DNA of 52,395 nucleotides from DASRCB01 sp035653295 (lineage in GTDB: Bacteria > Acidobacteriota > Terriglobia > Bryobacterales > Bryobacteraceae): NCBI GenBank assembly GCA_035653295.1, contig DASRCB010000358.1, forward strand, positions 1-52,395, written 5' to 3'. Every line of letters starts with the position of its first letter. The first letter of the stretch is position 1. The position numbers and the translations under genes were made by a program. Below are positions 42,112 to 49,858 of the stretch, piece after piece. The notes below the pieces were generated by a model. It made no database searches, was not told where the DNA came from, and saw only the letters and a program-made list of their open reading frames with translations.

Positions 42112-43371
42112 ATGGCGGCTACCTTCGCACCGGCCAAACCGGCATTCGCTCCAAGTATCCCGCAGACGCTGGACCAGCTCGCGATTCCGCAATCGCTGGT
42201 GATGGATCTCATGCTGCGGCGTTCGCTGCTGGAAGGCACTTCGACGCTGCAATCGCTGTCCACCGCGCTGCGGCTGGCCGTTTCCATCGTCAACACCGTT
42301 TTCCAGCAGATGCGGCAACAGCAGCTGGTGGAAGTCAAAGGCATGCAGGGCAATGATTATGCCTTCAGCCTGTCCGCGGCGGGAAAGCAAATGGCGGCCG
42401 AGCGCTTCCAGCTGAGCCAGTACGCCGGCGCGGCGCCCGTTTCCCTGCGCGATTATCACAACGCCACTCGCGCCCAGGCGGCGCGCGTGCAGATCGACCG
42501 CAAGGCGCTCCGCGCCGCGTTTTCGGACCTGGTTGTTCCCGACCACCTTCTCGACCAGCTGGGCCCGGCGCTGATCTCGCAGAATTCAATCTTTGTTTAC
42601 GGCCCGACGGGGAACGGGAAGACCAGCCTCGCCGAGCGCATGCTGCGCGTCTATTCCGATACCATCCTGATGCCGCACGCCGTGGAAGTGGACGGCCAGA
42701 TCATCAGCCTGTATGACCCGGTGGTGCATCATCGCATGGACGGCGCCGACGCCGATATCGATCCACGCTGGGTGCTTTGCCGCCGGCCGTGCATCGTCGT
42801 GGGTGGCGAGCTCATCCCCAGCATGCTGGAGTTGCGGCTGGACGAAACCTCCGGCATCTACGCGGCGCCGCTGCAGATGAAGGCCAACAATGGCATCTTC
42901 ATCATCGATGACTTCGGCCGCCAGCTCATGTCGCCGCGCGATCTGCTGAACCGCTGGATCGTGCCTTTGGACCGGCGCGTGGATTACCTCATGCTGCGCT
43001 ATGGAGTGAAGTTCCAGATTCCGTTCGAGCTGATGGTGGTGTTCTCGACCAACCTCGACCCCAGCGACCTTGCCGATGAGGCCTTCCTGCGCCGCATTCA
43101 CAACAAGATCTTTGTGGACGCGGTGGACGAACGCTCCTTCGACCTCATCTTCCAGCGCGTGGTGGCCTCGCGCGGCATCATTCCCGAAACGGACAGCGCG
43201 GAACAGCTGCGGCGCCTTTGCCTGCGCGACGGGCGCACAGAACTGCGCGCCTGCTATCCCCAGGACATCTGCAACATCCTGGCCTCGATCGGGAAATACG
43301 AAGGGCGTCCGCCGCAGATGACCCGCGCCGAACTGGAACGCGCGGCGGCGCTTTATTTCGCCCGCAGCTAA
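42112..43371 (+). CDS. AAA-type ATPase with N-terminal winged-helix-like segment
   Basis: The protein has 419 residues. The N-terminal 100 residues (LQSLSTALRLAVSIVNTVFQQMRQ and VKGMQGNDYAFSLSAAGKQMA in pattern) look like a winged helix with its wing. Walker A is GPTGNGKTS (from residue 164), Walker B is GIFIIDDFGRQ, and sensor-1 Asn is in MVVFSTNLDPSDL. The second region of homology DEAFLRRIHNKIF carries the Arg finger. The C-terminal helical lid is CYPQDICNILASI. It is not a PilB/GspE-type ATPase; the role is unknown. It is divergent from the secretin gene with 72 bases between the starts, so the two may be co-regulated. Confidence 0.85.
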   Translation: MAATFAPAKPAFAPSIPQTLDQLAIPQSLVMDLMLRRSLLEGTSTLQSLSTALRLAVSIVNTVFQQMRQQQLVEVKGMQGNDYAFSLSAAGKQMAAERFQLSQYAGAAPVSLRDYHNATRAQAARVQIDRKALRAAFSDLVVPDHLLDQLGPALISQNSIFVYGPTGNGKTSLAERMLRVYSDTILMPHAVEVDGQIISLYDPVVHHRMDGADADIDPRWVLCRRPCIVVGGELIPSMLELRLDETSGIYAAPLQMKANNGIFIIDDFGRQLMSPRDLLNRWIVPLDRRVDYLMLRYGVKFQIPFELMVVFSTNLDPSDLADEAFLRRIHNKIFVDAVDERSFDLIFQRVVASRGIIPETDSAEQLRRLCLRDGRTELRACYPQDICNILASIGKYEGRPPQMTRAELERAAALYFARS

Positions 43372-43386
43372 CCCGCAGCTAAGAAA

Positions 43387-43698
43387 TCAATGCCCGGCGC
43401 CGGGGGGCACGTAGCCCGGCGGCATGGCGGCGCCTTCGCCGAAGAAAAACTCTTCCATTTGCTGGAGCAGGAACTCCTGCGCCTCGGGGTTGCCGAGATT
43501 GAGCCGGTATTCGTTCATGATCATCTTCATGCGCTCCACCCACATCTTCCAGGCTTCTTTCGAGACGTTGTCGTAGATGCGCTGTCCCAGCGGATGCCCC
43601 TCGAACGGCACTTCGTCAAGACCCGGCAGCTCGCGTTGAAGCTTCACACAATACACCATGTGAGTCTTGTTGTCGGATTGGGGCGGAGGCGTCGGCAT
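43387..43698 (-). CDS. YggX-type Fe(II)-trafficking/oxidative-damage protein
   Basis: The protein has 103 residues. VYCVKLQRELPGLDEVPFEG, GQRIYDNVSKEAWKMWVER, MIMNEYRLNLGNPEAQEFL and MEEFFFGEG match the whole YggX family, including the conserved Cys. In enteric bacteria YggX protects FeS enzymes from superoxide. The first ATG (43698) has a good GAGGGGGT ribosome site; the ATG 39 bases downstream is the family's usual start but has none. The N-terminal 13-residue extension (PTPPPQSDNKTH) is a small difference from proteobacterial members, as is the Pro-rich tail. Confidence 0.9.
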   Translation of the reverse strand: MPTPPPQSDNKTHMVYCVKLQRELPGLDEVPFEGHPLGQRIYDNVSKEAWKMWVERMKMIMNEYRLNLGNPEAQEFLLQQMEEFFFGEGAAMPPGYVPPGAGH

Positions 43699-43732
43699 GC
43701 GATACCCCCTCAGGATAGCTCAGGCTGGCGCG

Positions 43733-44026
43733 TCAGGCCGTTTTCAGGGCCTTGCGCGAGCGCTGGTCGAGGTATTCCGAGAGCTTGAGCGGGCGCCGGC
43801 CACCCTTGTCCATGTGCCGCTGCACAGCCCTCTGATAGCGGCGCAGGGTCTCACGGCGGGAGCCATCGCGCAGGTCGCAGGCCTCGATGTCGAGCAGGAT
43901 CTCGATCTCCCACGGACGGAACGTGTTGCGGCTGATGTTGCCGCGCAGCAACTCCTGGATCAGCTTGTTGAACTGCGCGAGTACAGCCTCGGGATCGAGC
44001 TCTTCCGGCCGGCGGACCTGCAGCAT
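43733..44026 (-). CDS. Conserved hypothetical protein
   Basis: The protein has 97 residues and is soluble and highly charged. RRPEELDPEAVLAQFNKLIQ is followed by the motif FRPWEIEILLDIEACDL, then RRETLRRYQRAVQRHMDKGG and PLKLSEYLDQR. The FRPWEIEILLDI and LKLSEYL stretches have the look of a conserved acidobacterial family, but I cannot attach a function. It lies directly upstream of yggX on the same strand (34 bases apart), so the two are probably co-transcribed. Confidence 0.75.
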   Translation of the reverse strand: MLQVRRPEELDPEAVLAQFNKLIQELLRGNISRNTFRPWEIEILLDIEACDLRDGSRRETLRRYQRAVQRHMDKGGRRPLKLSEYLDQRSRKALKTA

Positions 44027-44125
44027 ACCTGAGGTCTCTATCGGCGGAAACGCGGAAAAGCTTAGGGCTGGCGTACTACCGCCGCCGGGCCAGCCGGCTG
44101 GCGGTGCGGATTGACGGGCGAAATG

Positions 44126-44154
44126 TTGCGGCGCGTGGTAAAGCAGCGTATACT
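44126..44154 (+). promoter_or_regulatory. Promoter candidate of the exported protein gene at 44247
   Basis: TTGCGG (44126-44131) and TATACT (44149-44154) are separated by 17 bases. The transcript would have a leader of about 85 bases before the ATG at 44247, which has GGAG nine bases upstream. Confidence 0.5.
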
Positions 44155-44246
44155 GCCTTATTCGGTTTTACAAACTCGACGTCCGTGATTGCCAAATGAA
44201 ACGAATGGCGGCCGCGGTCAATTGATTCAATAAGGAGCTGAATCTG

Positions 44247-44744
44247 ATGTTAAGGATTATTGTGTCGCTTTTGGCGGTTTTTGCGACCTGCGGAATAGCC
44301 ATCGCCGCAAGCCCTACCGTCACGCTCCCGGAGGGTACAGAACTCAGGCTTAAGTTCGCCCAGGAACTGAGCTCCAAAACCGCCGCGCTGGACGATCCCG
44401 TGGAGTTCGTACTCGATGACGACGTTAAAGTCGGCGATGTCGTTGTAATCAAGGCCGGCGCCAAGGCATTTGGGACTGTTTCAAACGTTAAGCGCGCCGG
44501 TTTTATGGGCAAGGGTGGCGAACTGAACGTCCGCCTGGAGACCATCAAGGCTGGCGGTACGAAGGTACGAATCCGCGGCACCAAGGGACGAACCGGCGAG
44601 GACAAGACGGGATCGGCCATCGCTCTGACCGTGCTTCTGGGCCCTGTCGGTCTCATCAAGCATGGGAAAGAGATCGAAGTGAAAGAGGGGACACCGATCA
44701 CGGCTTTTGTTGCGGACGACATTGCGCTCCCGCCCGCAAACTAG
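44247..44744 (+). CDS. Exported protein of unknown function
   Basis: The protein has 165 residues with a signal peptide (about 1-20, LRIIVSLLAVFATCGIAIAA). The mature part starts PTVTLPEGTELRLKFAQELSSKT and DDPVEFVLDDDVKVGDVVVI, followed by KGGELNVRLETIKAGGTKVRI and a hydrophobic segment GSAIALTVLLGPVGLI. The pattern resembles exported beta-rich proteins that are widespread in acidobacteria and Bacteroidetes, and faintly the TrbI/VirB10 beta-barrel (values and modifiers), but the role is unknown. Base composition is slightly lower in GC than that of its neighbours. It is followed by a protease gene 41 bases downstream. Confidence 0.8.
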   Translation: MLRIIVSLLAVFATCGIAIAASPTVTLPEGTELRLKFAQELSSKTAALDDPVEFVLDDDVKVGDVVVIKAGAKAFGTVSNVKRAGFMGKGGELNVRLETIKAGGTKVRIRGTKGRTGEDKTGSAIALTVLLGPVGLIKHGKEIEVKEGTPITAFVADDIALPPAN

Positions 44745-44785
44745 CCGAGCCGACGGGCTAGAGTGAGCCACCGCCAATTAACAGC

Positions 44786-46294
44786 GTGTGGCAGAATACA
44801 GCTATCCGCACGCTTATCCTATCGGTGATCGCCGCGGCGGCTTTAGCCGCCTCGGTGCAGGCGCCTTCCCGAGCCTCTGCTCAGGCCGACCTGTACGCCG
44901 CGCGCTGGAACCACGCCGCCGAATCCTATCGTCAAATCCTGGCCGTCGATCCTGCGTGGGCTGAGGGCTGGGACGGGCTCGTCCGCGCGCTGCTCGAAGC
45001 GCACCGAAGCGGCGAGGCATTTGTGGCCGCCGATGAAGCGGCGCACCATGCGCCCGGCGCGGCCCCGGTCGAGACAGCGCTGGGCCGGGTGGCTTTCCGA
45101 CGCGGCGACATCACAGCCGCCGAACGCGAGTTCCGCGCCGCGCTGAAAGCCGATCCGAATTATGCCGGAGCGCTGCACGGAATGGCCGCGATCCACGCCC
45201 TTTGGTCCCGGTTCGCCACCGCCCGCACGCTGGAGATGGCTGCCTGCAAATCGCAGCCGGGCGATCCCGAGCTCATCCGCGCCTGCGCCGACGCGACGCA
45301 CGGCCCCGAGCACATCGCGGCTCTGGAGCGCGCGCTCGGCTTTCTGGACGCCTCCACACGCGAGGCGCGCGATTTGCGCGCACACATCGTCGCGGACAAA
45401 GCGCTTGGTGATCGCAGCACGCGCGTCCTCGAGAGCCCGTACCGGCCATACGAACTGAACCTCCTGACGCTTTCGAGCAGGCCATCCGCGACGCTCGGCC
45501 TGCGCGTGCGCTTCAATAACCATTACACGGCCACGCTGCTGCTCGATACGGGCGCGGACGGCATCTCGCTCACGCGGAAGGCGGCGAGAAAAGCCGGACT
45601 CGAAGAACTGGAGCGGGAAGGAACGGAGGCGCACGGCGTGGGCGATGGAAAGCCGGCGAATTCGTTTACCGCCCTGGCGCGCGCAGTGGAGGCGGGCGGC
45701 CTGGCGCTGAGCAACTACCCCGTCCAGATCTTCGATGCGGCCAGGACGCCGGAACACGACGGAATCATCGGAACCGATGTCTTTTCGGATTTCGTGATCG
45801 AGATCGACCCGCGACGGCTCGTGCTGCGCCTCACGCCTTATGAAGACGGATTGCCGGATGCGGACAGCCCGCGGGATGCCGCGGAGCCGCCGCCAGGATT
45901 TCATCGCGTGCTTCGCCGGGGGCACCTGCTCATGGCGCCCACTCGAATCGACGACGGCGCGGAAGTAAGCCTGTTTCTGCTCGACACCGGCGCCGCGCTG
46001 GACCTCATCGACATCGACGTCGCGCGCGACGCGAGCAAGCTCCACGGCAATGCTCGACTGCTCCTCACCGGCGTGCAGGGCGGAGTCGGGCAGGTAGAAC
46101 GCGCCGGCGCGATGAGCTTCGCCTTTGCGGGCGTGCGCGAGCAGGATGCGAACACGGCGGCGATCAGTTTACGGTCGCTGAGCGACGAAGAAGGTCTTCA
46201 GCAGTCCGGGATCCTTGGAATGCCGGCATTGGCGGGCCTGAAGCTCACGCTCGATTACCGCGCCGGCGCGGTGCGCCTGCAGCCCTCGCGCTAA
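44786..46294 (+). CDS. TPR protein with two retropepsin-like aspartic protease modules
   Basis: The protein has 502 residues with a GTG start and a signal peptide (about 1-26). Residues 30-190 are TPR repeats (AARWNHAAESYRQILAVDPAWAEGWDGLVRALLE, ITAAEREFRAALKADPNYAGALHGMA in pattern). Two aspartyl protease-like halves follow: the first with TLLLDTGADGISLTRKAA and GIIGTDVFSDFVIEID, the second with LFLLDTGAALDLIDI and SGILGMPALAGLKLTLD. Each half has its own DTG, so a pepsin-like pair inside one chain is possible, whereas retropepsins normally dimerise. It is probably periplasmic. No Shine-Dalgarno is clear. The stop codon overlaps the end of the convergent gene by 4 bases. Confidence 0.85.
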   Translation: MWQNTAIRTLILSVIAAAALAASVQAPSRASAQADLYAARWNHAAESYRQILAVDPAWAEGWDGLVRALLEAHRSGEAFVAADEAAHHAPGAAPVETALGRVAFRRGDITAAEREFRAALKADPNYAGALHGMAAIHALWSRFATARTLEMAACKSQPGDPELIRACADATHGPEHIAALERALGFLDASTREARDLRAHIVADKALGDRSTRVLESPYRPYELNLLTLSSRPSATLGLRVRFNNHYTATLLLDTGADGISLTRKAARKAGLEELEREGTEAHGVGDGKPANSFTALARAVEAGGLALSNYPVQIFDAARTPEHDGIIGTDVFSDFVIEIDPRRLVLRLTPYEDGLPDADSPRDAAEPPPGFHRVLRRGHLLMAPTRIDDGAEVSLFLLDTGAALDLIDIDVARDASKLHGNARLLLTGVQGGVGQVERAGAMSFAFAGVREQDANTAAISLRSLSDEEGLQQSGILGMPALAGLKLTLDYRAGAVRLQPSR

Positions 46295-46776
46295 CGCTTC
46301 CCTTTGCGGGCCTTTTCCATGCTGGTGGACAACTCCCGCGCGATGCGATCGGCGGTGTACTCCAGCTGCTGCGGCCTCGTTCCCCTGGGCTGCTCGTAGA
46401 TGGACCACAGCACCGCCCTGGTTTTGCGATCCACCAGGAAGAACGCGCCGCGCCCGCGGCTGAAACTCGAAACGGGAGGCCGCGGCGCGTCGAACGCGTA
46501 CTGGTTCGACGACGCTTGTTCGGCCTTCTTTGGCGGCGCGTACAGCTCGTTCATACGGTCCTCGAACGATTCGCCGAGATGGTCGGTGAATACGGCGTCC
46601 GCGTGCTGCGGATCCGCGACCACCTGGAGAACACCGCGCGCGGTCAGACGGCCGGCGAGGAACTGATCCATGCCGCTGGCCATGGGCAAAAGATAAACCG
46701 TGTGCACCGCGACCAGCGCGGGGTTCACCGCAAGAGCCGCGCCGGCGAGCAGCGCCGCCAACGCAAAGGCTTTCAT
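46291..46776 (-). CDS. Small exported protein of unknown function
   Basis: The protein has 161 residues from ATG 46776. The open frame continues upstream inside the divergent glycosyltransferase gene, but the signal peptide (KAFALAALLAGAALAVN) begins here. The mature part: VAVHTVYLLPMASGMDQFLAGRL, GVLQVVADPQHADAVFTDHLGESFEDRMNELY, and a C-terminal strand FFLVDRKTRAVLWSIYEQPR. This is the pattern of a periplasmic alpha-beta protein, seen in acidobacteria, of unknown role. Its start codon is only six bases from the start of the divergent GT2 gene. Confidence 0.75.
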   Translation of the reverse strand: MKAFALAALLAGAALAVNPALVAVHTVYLLPMASGMDQFLAGRLTARGVLQVVADPQHADAVFTDHLGESFEDRMNELYAPPKKAEQASSNQYAFDAPRPPVSSFSRGRGAFFLVDRKTRAVLWSIYEQPRGTRPQQLEYTADRIARELSTSMEKARKGKR

Positions 46777-46782
46777 TGCCAC

Positions 46783-47796
46783 ATGATAGCCTGGGAACAC
46801 GTGATCGGCGCGGCGCCCGGGGTATCGGTCGTTATTCCACATCGAACTGGTAAGACGCTGCTCAGGCGCATTTTGGCCGATGTCGCCAGCCAGAGTTTGC
46901 GCCCGCTGGAAACCATCGTGGCCGATGATGGCAGCAGCGACGAGTCTTCCGCCATCGCGGCCGAAGCCGGAGCACGCGTTGTCCACACCGGCGGAAATGG
47001 CGGGTTCAGCCGGGCGGTCAATCTCGGGATTGGAGCGGCTTGCGGCGAGCTCATCGCCATTGTGAACAACGACGTCGAGCTGCCGCCGGCGTGGCTGGCG
47101 ACCCTGGTCGCGGCACTGTCGGACGGCGAGTACGCTTTCGCCACGGGCAAACTGCTGCAGGCCGGGCATCCGGAACTGATCGATGGCACATGGGACGCGC
47201 TCTGCCGGGGAGCGTGCGCCTGGCGGTGCGGGCAAGGCAGGCGCGATGGCCCGCTGTGGAGCGAGCGCCGGGAAATCGCTCTCGCGCCGCTGACCGCCGC
47301 TGTTTTCCGCCGTTCGGTTTTTTCCGTAACGGGTCTGCTGGACGAGCGGTTTGAATCATACCTCGAGGACGTCGACCTGGGCGTGCGCTGCGCGATGGCG
47401 GGTTTCCGCGGCATCTATGTGCCCGAGGCGGTGGCGCGGCATCAGGGCAGTGCGACACTGGGCCGGTGGAATCCTGACACAGTGCGGCGCATCGCGCGCA
47501 ATCAGCTGTTCCTCGCAGCCAAATATTATTCAGCGGATTTACTGCTGCGGTACGCCTGGCCGCTTCTGGTGAGCCACTTGCTCTGGGGCGTAGTTGCCGC
47601 CCGGCACGGCGCCGGATGGGCATACGCGAAAGGTAAGTGGGCGGGAATACGCCGGTTCCGGAGCATACGCCCGGTGGACTGTACCCCCGGAGACGCGCTC
47701 CGGCGTCTGCTGACTACCGGTGAGCGCGAAATCCTCGAACTGCAGCGCAGCAGCGGATTCGATCCGTACTGGAAGTTCTATTTCGCGCTTACATGA
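46783..47796 (+). CDS. Family 2 glycosyltransferase
   Basis: The protein has 337 residues from ATG 46783; GTG 46801 (preceded by GGGAA) is an alternative that begins right before the first strand. GT-A motifs: VSVVIPHRTGKTLLRRIL, ETIVADDGSSDES, the NNDVELPPAWL metal motif, and YLEDVDLGVRCAMAG with the ED pair. The C-terminal hydrophobic patch LLRYAWPLLVSHLLWGVV could dip into the membrane. Such enzymes often make rhamnose-containing polysaccharides. It overlaps the next GT2 gene by four bases (ATGA). First of four consecutive glycosyltransferase genes. Confidence 0.9.
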   Translation: MIAWEHVIGAAPGVSVVIPHRTGKTLLRRILADVASQSLRPLETIVADDGSSDESSAIAAEAGARVVHTGGNGGFSRAVNLGIGAACGELIAIVNNDVELPPAWLATLVAALSDGEYAFATGKLLQAGHPELIDGTWDALCRGACAWRCGQGRRDGPLWSERREIALAPLTAAVFRRSVFSVTGLLDERFESYLEDVDLGVRCAMAGFRGIYVPEAVARHQGSATLGRWNPDTVRRIARNQLFLAAKYYSADLLLRYAWPLLVSHLLWGVVAARHGAGWAYAKGKWAGIRRFRSIRPVDCTPGDALRRLLTTGEREILELQRSSGFDPYWKFYFALT

Positions 47797-48725
47797 GCAG
47801 CACCACGGTAATTGTCGTGACGCACGACTCCGGAGAGGTGATCGACGCATGTTTGCAATCGTGTCGCGGGCTCGAGGTGCTGGTGATCGATAACGCTTCC
47901 GGGGACGACACCGCCGCGCGGGTGAGACGGCATGACGGCGTGCGCCTGATCGAGAATTCCGTGAATCGCGGCTTCGCCGGCGCAGTCAATCAGGCTGTGA
48001 AGGCCGCCTCGGGCGACTACCTGCTGTTGCTGAATCCGGATACGCGCCTGCTGGATGCGCCGGCGCCGCTGGGCTCGGTCCTCGACAAGGATGCATCGTG
48101 CGCCATAGCCGCCGGCCTGCTCGTGGACAAAAGCGGAGAGACGCAGAAGGGCTTTACCGTCCGCCGTTTCCCAACCGCAGCGGCGCTGGCCTTCGAAACT
48201 CTGGGAATCAATCGCCTGGCGCCGTGGAATCCGGTGAACCGGGCTTACCGTTACCTTGACCTTGGTCGAAACCTCGCGGCGCCAATCGAAGTCGATCAAC
48301 CAGCGGGCGCATTTCTGCTCTTCCGCCGACAGGCGTGGAGCGCGCTGAACGGCTTCGATGAGCGTTTTCATCCGGTGTGGTTTGAAGACGTGGATTTCTG
48401 CAGGCGTGCAAAGATGGCTGGCTTCCGCATTCTCCTGGTTCCCACCGTGCGCGCGTGGCACGAAGGCGGGCACAGTGTAATGCGGCTTTCGCGAGAATGC
48501 CGCGAGAGGTACTGGTATGCTAGCCTTTTGAAGTATGCGGCGAAGCATTTCACCGGCGGTCCCCGGCGAATCGTCGGCGCCGCGGTGATTCTGGGTTCCG
48601 TTCTCCGGGCAGTCGCCGGAGCAGCAGCGTCGCGGAGCCTGAAACCGTTCAGGGTTTATTCCGCGGTGATTCGCGCCGCGGCCGCCTGCATGGCTTCGGG
48701 CCATGTTCCGGATATCGCATGCTGA
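47793..48725 (+). CDS. Family 2 glycosyltransferase
   Basis: The protein has 310 residues. TTVIVVTHDSGEVIDACLQS, LVIDNASGDDTAARV, LLNPDTRLLD, and FHPVWFEDVDFCRRAKMAGF are the GT2 nucleotide-, metal- and acceptor-site motifs. The last 60 residues are a hydrophobic, basic helical tail (RIVGAAVILGSVLRAVAGAAA) that suggests membrane attachment. It is translationally coupled to the preceding GT2 by an ATGA overlap. The family is rhamnosyltransferase-like (WbbL type), but the sugar cannot be decided. Confidence 0.92.
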   Translation: MSSTTVIVVTHDSGEVIDACLQSCRGLEVLVIDNASGDDTAARVRRHDGVRLIENSVNRGFAGAVNQAVKAASGDYLLLLNPDTRLLDAPAPLGSVLDKDASCAIAAGLLVDKSGETQKGFTVRRFPTAAALAFETLGINRLAPWNPVNRAYRYLDLGRNLAAPIEVDQPAGAFLLFRRQAWSALNGFDERFHPVWFEDVDFCRRAKMAGFRILLVPTVRAWHEGGHSVMRLSRECRERYWYASLLKYAAKHFTGGPRRIVGAAVILGSVLRAVAGAAASRSLKPFRVYSAVIRAAAACMASGHVPDIAC

Positions 48726-48807
48726 GCCCGGATCGCCTGCCCGGGATTGGGCGCAACGACGGTACCACGGGAACATTCTTATTACAGACACAGGAATGAC
48801 AGACTAA

Positions 48808-49857
48808 ATGGTCTCAACGGATTGGGTGTCGGTCACGATTGTCACTTACAACAGCGGCCGCTTTATCCGCAGATGCCTGGAGTCGGTTCTCGAACAGAGA
48901 TACGCCAACAAAGAAGTGATCGTGATCGACAACGCCTCCACCGATGGAACCACCGATATCCTGGAGCAGTTCGAGGATCGCTGCACCATCGTCTACAACG
49001 ACGAGAACATCGGCTTCGCGGCGGCGCAGAACCAGGCCATCGGCATCTCCTCGGGCGACTGGGTGCTGACGCTCAATCCCGATGTGCTGCTGCTTCCCGG
49101 CTTCATTCAGTCTCTGGTGGAGGCCAGCCGCATCGACTCCGGCGTTGGCACCGTGTGCGGGAAACTGCTGACCATCCTCTCGAACTTCGATCTTCCCGAG
49201 AAGCCGCTGGTGGACTCCACGGGGATCTACTTCACGCCCATGCTGCGGCACCTGGACCGCGGCAGCCAGGAAGTGGACAACGGCCATTATCTGAAGCATG
49301 AGTACGTCTTCGGCGCCACGGCCGCGGCCGCGCTGTACCGGCGCGCCATGATTGACGATGTGGCCGTGGACGGCGAGTTCTTCGATCCCGATTTCTTCGT
49401 GTATCGCGAAGACGCGGATGTTGCGTGGCGCGCGCAGCTGCTGGGCTGGCGCTGCATCTATACTCCACACGCGCGCGGCTACCATGTGCGTAACGTTCTG
49501 CCAGGCAACCGCCGCGCTCTTCCGCCGGAAATCAACATGCACTCGGTGAAGAACCGCTTCCTGATGCGCATCAAGAACATCACCGGCAACGTTTATCGCC
49601 GCAACTGGCTCTCGATCACGGTGCGCGACTGCATCGTACTGAGCTGCTGTCTCATTCGCGAGCAGAGCTCGCTGCGCGCCTTTGGTTATGTGCTTCGAAA
49701 CTGGCGGCGCGTGATGCAGAAGCGGCGCGCGATCATGCAGCGCCGGCGGGTAACCGACGACTACATGGCCCGCTGGTTCTCCTACAGCCCGGTCAGCGAA
49801 CCGGCGCGTCCTCCGGCGCGGACGGCAACGCGGACCGCCAAACTAGCCAGGGGCTGA
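48808..49857 (+). CDS. Family 2 glycosyltransferase
   Basis: The protein has 349 residues. VSVTIVTYNSGRFIRRCLESV, EVIVIDNASTDGTTDIL, LTLNPDVLLLPGF, and FFVYREDADVAWRAQLLG form a classical WbbL-type GT2 core. The tail from about residue 250 is basic and helical (SVKNRFLMRIKNITGNVYRRNW, common in rhamnosyltransferases), with VRDCIVLSCCLIREQSS. It lies 82 bases after the previous GT2 gene, and its stop is next to the GT4 gene. Probably adds a sugar to the same surface glycan as its neighbours. Confidence 0.92.
   Translation: MVSTDWVSVTIVTYNSGRFIRRCLESVLEQRYANKEVIVIDNASTDGTTDILEQFEDRCTIVYNDENIGFAAAQNQAIGISSGDWVLTLNPDVLLLPGFIQSLVEASRIDSGVGTVCGKLLTILSNFDLPEKPLVDSTGIYFTPMLRHLDRGSQEVDNGHYLKHEYVFGATAAAALYRRAMIDDVAVDGEFFDPDFFVYREDADVAWRAQLLGWRCIYTPHARGYHVRNVLPGNRRALPPEINMHSVKNRFLMRIKNITGNVYRRNWLSITVRDCIVLSCCLIREQSSLRAFGYVLRNWRRVMQKRRAIMQRRRVTDDYMARWFSYSPVSEPARPPARTATRTAKLARG
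49849..49853 (+). promoter_or_regulatory. Ribosome binding site for the GT4 gene without canonical start
   Basis: AGGGG lies at the end of the preceding gene and is followed after five bases by ACG at 49859, the first possible non-AUG start in the frame of the GT4 gene. Confidence 0.35.
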
Positions 49858-49858
49858 G

